Assembly (NCBI GenBank): GCA_032433595.1
Contig: JASWJB010000489.1
Span: 1 to 22,906, forward strand
Source: Conoideocrella luteorostrata
Taxonomy: Eukaryota > Ascomycota > Sordariomycetes > Hypocreales > Clavicipitaceae
Direction of reading: 5' to 3'
DNA: 22,906 nt
The notes below the pieces were generated by a model. The model saw only the letters and a list, made by a program, of their open reading frames with translations, made no database searches and had not been told where the DNA came from. Shown in pieces: positions 16,411-22,906 of the stretch (position 1 is its first letter; every line of letters begins with the position of its first letter). Position numbers and translations under genes: made by a program.

Positions 16411-19400
16411 TCATTCTCCGAGCACATCCTTTTTCATCCCCAATTGGTCGCAAGCAAAGTCATAGGCAGCCTCGATGGCGTCCCAGCCCCGGCCAAGTTG
16501 GTCCTCACGCGGAAACATGTCAAAGGCGTGGCCACATTGATCGGCAATGATGATACCGCACGGTACACCTTGTGTCTTGAGCTGCTCAACCGTCTTTTCC
16601 GTCATCTGATAGGGTATCCAGTCATCAATATTACCATGAACCATAAACGTAGGTGTTTTGTAAGTCCCCTGAGCAATGTGCCAGTAAGGGCTGCATTGTC
16701 GCACCTTGTCCACTGGCGGCGGAGGGAGTCTCTTCCAGTCTGTGGTGTCGCCGGGCTGGACGTCATCTCGGCGTGGCAGTCCATGGATCAACACCGGTAC
16801 GGATTGAGCCGTCCAGTTCATGTGCAGAATCAACCTAGCTCGGTTGTCCTTGATGGTGAGCGATAACCCGGATGCGGCCTTGTTACTCGTGGGGGCATAG
16901 TCAAGAATCTATCCCTTGTCAGCACCTGACTTGAAAATCTAGCCATTAAGCAATTCATTTGCTGAGGCAACTCACAGGCTCACGCTCAATACAGTCAAGC
17001 TCTCCCCATATCACTTGAGGGGGCTCTTCAGCCGCATTTGGGTAGTTGGGCTCATTCCAAACTGCAATTCACAAAACGAGAGTTAGAGAAAAAAAAATGA
17101 ATCGACATGCCGGCAGTTTGCGGAGATTGGGGGCTTGTCTCGCAAATAACTGTTTGGCTTACAGCTTGACTCCAGGTCGCTTGGAGAGTAAAAGGGGAGA
17201 ATAACATCAGGCGGAGCGATTCCCCTGGCCTTAGCCATGTATCCCAAGACCATAGCTAGATGCCCGCCACTAGACCAGCCCAATGCCAAGACTGTGCCTT
17301 GCTTGATCCGTACTCGTGGTCCTCCCAGTTGCATCATGGGCAGGGTCTCGCGCACCCATTGGAGCGCGTCGCAGCAGTCTGTCACTGGCCCGTCATACAG
17401 GTTTATCTCTGGACAGAGTCTATAGTCGACGCTAACAGGCAGAAAACCTCTTTTTAGCAGCTTCCGGACGTGCTTCATGGGAATATCTCGTCGTCCAAAC
17501 AAGACATGTCCACCGCCGTGGATCATTAGTGCCACTGGACGCTCAACACCAGGATCATCTGGCTCTTTAGGAAAGTACACATCTCCTTTTAGTTTGGTAT
17601 TCCCGATTGTCTTCCACGTAAACGTCTCGCTGAAAATTCCTGCTCGCTTCACGACATTACGAGAATAAGGAATAAATGCATCATCTACGGCGTCCGAGAG
17701 AAAGCCACAAATGACTCGCATTGTCTGTGCTTCTTGAGAGTTTCCATCAGTCCAGGAGACGTGCCTGAAGCCGGCTCTTCGGAGTGCATCGTTCCAGAAC
17801 CATTGGTCAGCCAAGGCATGTTGGCGACCGTCGCTAAACTTCCACCAACCTTCAAGCAGTCCATAAACAAGGTCGAACCAGTATACGCCGCGTGTGAATT
17901 CACACAGCGCCACGAATCCATCCTTACGCAATAGTTTGGCAATGTTCTTGGTAGATGATGCGGCGTTGTGTGTGGCATGAATACAATTGGTCGCAATCAC
18001 TACGTCGAAGTGATGGCACATCTCCGCCGGCGGTATCTCGTCGCAATCGAGAGTCGTGAAGCGCATCATCTCCTTTTCCGAGAATACTCGTTTGGCTTGA
18101 GATACGAGCGCCGACGAAATATCCGTAAAAGTGTACTCAAATCGAATGTACTGTTTGGCCAGATAGTTGACCAGGTACTTGGCTGTTCCCCCTGTGCCGG
18201 CGCCTATCTCTATCAGTCGGAACGTTTCATTGCGCCGAGAAGCCAATAGACTTTTCGAGATAAAGTCGGCAAGCAGGCGAGTAGTTGCTAGACACATTGG
18301 GGCCTGGCCATATACCTCAGCCATGATCTCCCGGTTGGCTTTGTTGGCAAATAAGAGCTGTAATTGATCTAGCTTTCCCGTCAACGTATCAGTTAACCTA
18401 GATGCTGAAATATCTAGAAGCTTCATTTCCGCACTGTGTTGGGGATGATCTCGCAGCATCTTTTCCAGCAGCATAGCGGCCGAGGTGGGAGATTTCAGTT
18501 CCTTGGCCGTGCGGACTAAGGTGTCACCTCCCCTGCGCTCAATAAAACCGCCTTCTACCAAGATGTTGTACATTTGATTCACCAAGCGGCTGTGGCTTGG
18601 TAGAACACTTTGGAGAGGTGGCAGTTCTTGGCCCGTCATTAAAGTGCCCAAGTTGCATCCAAGACTTCGAAATGTCTCTATGATGTATGTCTCTACCAGT
18701 GTTGCTTGGTCAGGGTAGACATTTTTCCAGAACCCAGTGAAGCCGGTTACTTCGAATTCATTCTCAATGAGAAATCGAACGCTTTCGAAGACACCTTGAG
18801 CCACTAGCAGGCTCATATCTTCTGGGTTTTTTCGCGGCTCCGAGTTTGCTAAACTGGGAAACTCTGCACCAGATGATGAGCACGGTGAACTGCTCATTGG
18901 CGTTTTAGTTAATGAACTGGCAGATAATGCTTTGGTATCGGGTTTAAAAGAACACGGGGTCTGATTATCCATGGAAAGAAGGTTGTCGCCATGTAAATTG
19001 ACATTCAAATAGTCGACCAGCGAGTCCACGTCCGTGAGCTCCATCAGGTCTTCAAGTGGCAGTTCCAACTTGAAAAAAGCCTCGAGCTCAGCGACCACCT
19101 CCATCATCATGAGTGAATCAATACCTAGATCCTCAACAGATGCGCTTCCTTTGACATCTTTTCTTGAAATATCTGCAATTTTTTCCATGATGTTGCTGAC
19201 GTCTTCGAAGATATAGAGTCGCTGCTGCTTAGCAGAGATTTGTTCCGTAGCGCTCGCTGGGGGTGCAAATTCCTGGGTTAATTTTTTTTCCTTCTCAGTA
19301 GTTCCGACAGCACCGGGAGAACTGAGTTTAGTTTCAGGTGGTGGTCTAGGCTTTGTCGCTGGTGTGGGCGGCGGTTGTGTTTCTGTTCCACACTCTGTGA

Positions 19401-22296
19401 GGAGTGAGGGTACATGAGCGATTGGGATGAGTGGCGTTCTGGTGTGAACTATTCCCAGAATAGCGACAAGTACCTTCCCAGTCACTGCGTCGTAAACAAA
19501 GGTGTCGCAAGACATGATCTCATCTTCAAAGAATACCAAAGACAGTACGTTCCATGAATGACAGCTTGCTGTCAAAGCCTCAGGGATGAACTGAATACCA
19601 TCAATGGCAGACAACCGGAAAGCGTCGCCTTGGGATTTTTGTTCCCATATAAAGTTCCAATAGAAACTTGCAACCTGCATGAAGCTGTCCATCAAATGCG
19701 GCATGCTCAGAGAGTTTCTGAAGCTCGTGGGTGGTGGTTGCCTTGATTCTACCTGACCAAGGATGTGCATTTTGCTAGAGGATATGCTTTTCACGTTGCG
19801 AAAGTACTCGGCGTACTCTGTGAGCTCAGAGAAGAGTTTATAGACCATGGAACCCTTTACACTCGTGCTTTCCACATCATTGACAATTTTATTAAAGTTT
19901 TCAAGTCGGATGAGCCTCTCGTATCTCTTGAAGTCGGTTACATGTGACCCTCCATCACACGGTGGAAATGTACCGCTGGCGTGGGTTACTCGTGCATCAG
20001 CTTCCGATGTCTTGCTCGTCACTTTCCAAGCCCGTTTTTCGTCACGGCTGATATACAGCTCTATTTTTCTTCCGTTCGCAGAACCAAGAGGTACGTGAAG
20101 ATTAAAATCTCTTATTGACATGAAGGCAGTGATAGGCTCGTTGTGCGATAATTGCCATGCTCTGAGCACCAGCTCAACATAGGCTGACGCTGGAAGTTCC
20201 GCAAGGCCGAGCGTCATGTGGCCCTCGACAAGATCTTGATAAACTTGACTATTCTGATTTATGTCAAGTACAATTTCTCTTGCTTCATCGTCAATATTCG
20301 ATTGAAGACTGATCAGTGTCGGTGGGAGAATGGGCTGTATAGGCAGGGATGCTGCCGCCGTAGCTGGCTGGCTCGATTGATTCCTTTTCAACGGCATCCA
20401 ATGCCTGTGTTTCTCGAATTGGTATGAAGGTAGGCGGATTATATCAATTTTTCTGGCTTGGAGGTGGTGGAAATCCCAGAACTGGACCTGGTGTCCCTGA
20501 TCCCAGAGCTGGATTGTTGTATCTGCCAGGTTCCCTAGAGACTCTGTCCTTTTCAGTCCCAAGGGTACAAAGCTGTGATTCCGTGAGTTAGAACTTCCGA
20601 GTACACGTCGCACCATTGAGATGATACTAGAGTCAAAACCGCCTTCAAGAAATGTGCACTGGCCCAGTCTGTCTTGTAGGCGTTGGATAGCTTCACCAAA
20701 AAACACAGGATCGCGAGTGTGTGCTGCTATAAGCTGTGGAGTTGCACTTGACCAGCTTCTAGTTTCTGTGCATGTTTCCAGGAATATTTTAGGCTCGCTA
20801 ATCTCCAATGTCGAGGCCAACTGTGTCAACGGAGCAATAATAGAGTCTGTGAATTTAGAGTGAAACCCATGAGAGACCTGTAACCGCTTGTATTTTGTGC
20901 AACCACGGATAATTTCAGCGTCCAGTCTGTCAGAAGATGATCCGTTTCCTACTATGACATGAGAAGTTGGGCCGTTGTGGCAGGCAATCTCGAGATAACA
21001 GTCTGAGTGGGCAGTGGCGACTTTCTCCATCAAATCATCAATCGTGGGCCGATCAGCTTCAACAGCAGTCATTGTTCCTGGCTCAGCGCCCCAGTAATCC
21101 TTCATGAGGGCTGCTCTACCTGCAACCAGGCGGAGCCCGTCTCGGAGCGAAAGTATTCCAGAGATGCAAAGAGCAGCGAATTGACCCAAACTGTGCCCTA
21201 CAAGACCGTCGATACGAAGGCCAGAGTCCATCCATGATTTGGCGCAAGCGTATTGCGTCGAGAATATGGCTGACTGCAAGACGACAACATTGTCGATGGA
21301 ACTTGTCTGAAATATTGCGGGATATAATCCAGGATAGTCCAGTGACCGTAGAGTCTGATCACAAAGATCAAGGTGATGGCGGAAAAGAGCGTTGTGCTTC
21401 CAAAATCGCTCGCTCAGCGCCACCTGCTGGCCAACTTGACCACCAAAGCACAGAACCAGAGGGTTTTCTTTCCGTCGAAGCTTCGGAGACTCTTGACCAT
21501 TGATGTGTTTCTTAAGACTGTCTCGAAGTTCTGTAATGTTTCGGCAAGAAGCGGTCATCATTTGGGAAAGCTCTTGATTCTGCTGTCTCGCCAAGCTGAA
21601 CGCGATGTCCACAAATCTGTCATCTAGTGGCGCTCTTGACACTAAAAAGTTTTCAAGGGCCCAGCAATAATCCAAAAGGCTTTTATTTGTCGCCGCCGAT
21701 ATCTGAATGGGGTACTTTGAAGGAGCGGCGCCCTTGTCCTGATCTTCCAGATATCTCTGTTGCTGTTTTGGAGGGGCTTCGATTAAAATCAGAGCCGCAT
21801 TGCTCCCGGCCGCACCGTAGTTGTTGACACATGCTGTTATCAGCTCGTCTGAAATTTTTTGGTTGCGAGTTGGAACAAGAATTCTGTCTAGCGCTACATT
21901 TTGAATTTTCGGGTTGAGGCTATTAAAGGATGCCTGGAGGCATGCAGTACGGTATTGCATCTGAAGCAGTGCCTTGATTAGGGCAACAACGCCGGAGCTG
22001 CCTTCTAAATGACCGATATTGCCCTTGACTGATGACACTATGAGATCTCTAGACCTCGTTGGCCCTCCAAAAACCTGCTTTATACTCTGCATCTCAATAG
22101 GGTCTCCAACTGGAGTACCTGTTCCGTGGGCTTCGACAAAGGTCAGTTTGTCTGGCGCTACACCGGCTTGATTGGCAATCCTTGTGTATAATTGACTCTG
22201 CGACTCGGAATGAGGAACAGTAATGGAGACACAGTTGGAACTTTGATTCACAGCAGAGGCGGCGATGACACGGAGAACGTTATCACCATCTGTCAT
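16411..22296 (-). CDS. 5'-truncated non-reducing polyketide synthase (KS'-AT-PT-ACP-CMeT-hydrolase)
   Basis: Retained exons are 22296-17163, 17061-16976 and 16908-16411; introns of 101 nt (GTAAGC..CAG) and 67 nt (GTGAGT..TAG, CTGAC branch) join in frame, giving 1905 residues from the first Met. Order: KS C-terminus with EAHGTGTP (55-62) and KGNIGHLEG (91-99); AT with GHSLG (367-371) and HGFHSKF (476-482); PT with EGHMTLG (His 693) and LMDSFMQ (Asp 870); one ACP with GIDSLM (Ser 1061); CMeT with EIGAGTGGT (1363-1371); alpha/beta-hydrolase with HGGGH (1593), GWSSG (Ser 1675), Asp 1835/1836 and His 1867. MpaC- and AusA-type NR-PKSs share CMeT plus this hydrolase and make methylated orsellinates, so a similar aromatic product is inferred for the intact ancestor. 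SAT and the KS active-site Cys are missing, so it cannot work as it stands. No tailoring genes are nearby. Confidence 0.93.
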
Positions 22297-22356
22297 AGCT
22301 TCATCTAGTCACTTGAGTACAACAATGCCGACTCCTTCACCACAGACGATATTTCA
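22297..22356 (-). pseudogene. Decayed KS coding remnant upstream of the truncated PKS
   Basis: In the PKS frame the minus strand continues 5' as CGEGVGIVVLK, TGA stop, LDEA, then the Met of the retained part. NR-PKS ketosynthases have GEGVGxVVLKRL here, so the stop at 22311-22309 stands where Arg (CGA) is expected: a single C->T. Further 5' the match fails within a few codons, with NIV in place of the expected GYCR-like residues and another TGA at 22356-22354. The DNA then passes into GC-rich repeat sequence. Confidence 0.8.
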
Positions 22357-22397
22357 TGACACGAATGCTCACGCCCTGCGAAACTGCCACTGCTATA

Positions 22398-22767
22398 TGC
22401 CCCAACCCGGCGTGACGGCGCGGGAAGGGCGCGGCGCAGCCGCGCGGATTCTGGCGCACTATTTACGTGGCCTTTTGCAATGCTTGCGCATGTATGTGCT
22501 CTGATGGCAGTGAGGGCGCCTTGGCTACATGCCCGCCCGTGTGAGCGGTCAGGGGCTCGCCCGCAACTCGACGCCCAGGGCTCGCAGCGGCACCAAACCT
22601 GGCGCAATCGACTCGCAAAGACGCCGCGCACCCGATGCGGTGCAAAGAATTGCGATACGAGGCACTCCCGGCGCGCGCGGCAACTCTGCGGCGGGCAGCG
22701 CACAAAATGCCGGCGGGATAGGTGGTTTTTCGCTCGCGTTGTGAGAAAAAGGAGAAGACTGGGAGCG
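22398..22767 (+). repeat. Terminal repeat module, forward copy, GC-rich
   Basis: Starts ATGCCCCAACCCGGCGTGAC and ends GGGAGCGGG. It aligns with 10762-11150 without the mini-element, and its reverse complement aligns with 13440-13700, including TTTGCGCCAGGTTT-type phrases. It is markedly GC-richer and keeps more CpG than the AT-shifted copies, so it may be younger or less mutated. Long frames on both strands are by-products of GC richness. It stands directly upstream of the broken PKS and may mark the rearrangement that removed the PKS 5' end. Confidence 0.78.
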
Positions 22768-22906
22768 GGAAAAGTAGAGGACTAGGGGCCGTCTTCCCAA
22801 GACTAGGACTAACGCTTCTTACAGTAATTACTCTATCTAGTATAGTATTAACTGCAAGGTCTCCATCCTAGTCTTGGGAAGACGGCCCCTAGTCCTCTAC
22901 TTTTCC
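22768..22906. repeat. 41-bp perfect inverted repeat with 57-nt spacer at the window edge
   Basis: Bases 22768-22808 (beginning GGAAAAGTAGAGG) are the exact reverse complement of 22866-22906. The spacer includes TACTCTATCTAGTATAGTATT and AACTGCAAGGTCTCCATC. The right arm with its lead-in resembles 13392-13448, so the structure looks like two terminal modules meeting head to head, the second cut by the window end. It could be a real palindrome, an element end or an assembly fold-back. Confidence 0.88.

Noticed and set aside
16444..16866. 140-codon plus-strand frame
   Set aside because: Antisense to the last PKS exon, which carries the hydrolase Asp and His; shadow frame.
17083..17162. Last 26 codons of the long PKS frame (ending in several Phe)
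   Set aside because: GTAAGC at 17162 and AATTGCAG ending at 17062 define an intron; splicing gives SSFWNEPNYP and continues the hydrolase domain, so this tail is intron read-through.
22305..22703. 132-codon minus-strand frame upstream of the PKS
   Set aside because: It reads GC-rich repeat DNA and crosses the KS remnant out of frame; it cannot supply the missing KS or SAT.
1..22906. tRNA or rRNA genes
   Set aside because: I saw no cloverleaf-like segment with box A and B sequences and no rRNA-like stretch while reading both strands; this was by eye only.

Overview
The window comes from a filamentous ascomycete (Pezizomycotina-type) nuclear genome. It holds a HET-domain heterokaryon-incompatibility-type gene, a fungal non-reducing polyketide synthase (NR-PKS), short GT..AG introns (41, 67 and 101 nt), solo LTR-like insertions with 5-bp target duplications, and duplicated repeats that differ mainly by CpA->TpA / TpG->TpA changes, as repeat-induced point mutation (RIP) would leave. 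About half of the window is repeat DNA. Both edges fall on inverted repeats, so it may be a contig that stopped at unresolved repeats, perhaps from a subtelomeric or accessory region (inference).

Layout: 1-86 inverted repeat; 87-2960 CAG/CAT-rich compound minisatellite; 2961-3161 Copia-like solo LTR inside that array; 3241-6257 irregular ~70-75 bp tandem array; 6258-6766 spacer and terminal repeat module; 6789-8830 (minus) two-exon HET gene; 8972-9055 84-bp mini-element; 9758-10036 (plus) small Cys-rich protein; 10506-10678 second LTR-like copy; 10762-11160 GC-rich repeat module containing a second mini-element; 11161-16170 a second block repeating the same modules in the same order (70-75 bp array, terminal module, ~175-205 bp array, CAG/CAT array, 70-75 bp array, and so on); 16411-22296 (minus) NR-PKS without its 5' end; 22398-22906 another terminal module that ends in a 41-bp perfect inverted repeat at the window edge.

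The two large genes are not functionally linked. The HET gene looks intact and lies in an island of unique DNA between decaying arrays. The PKS keeps the KS C-terminus, AT, PT, a single ACP, CMeT and a C-terminal alpha/beta-hydrolase over three exons. The SAT domain and the KS part with the active-site Cys are absent: reading 5' from the retained part one meets an in-frame TGA in a conserved KS stretch, then lost homology, then repeat DNA. It is therefore most likely a recently beheaded pseudogene, or a gene cut by a misassembly at a repeat. No tailoring genes are visible.

The most unusual content is the higher-order repeat: four different tandem or low-complexity modules follow one another in a fixed order in several copies. 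One module carries a 10-bp palindrome (ACGAGCTCGT) in many units and, on the minus strand, reads as a decayed 25-residue protein repeat.
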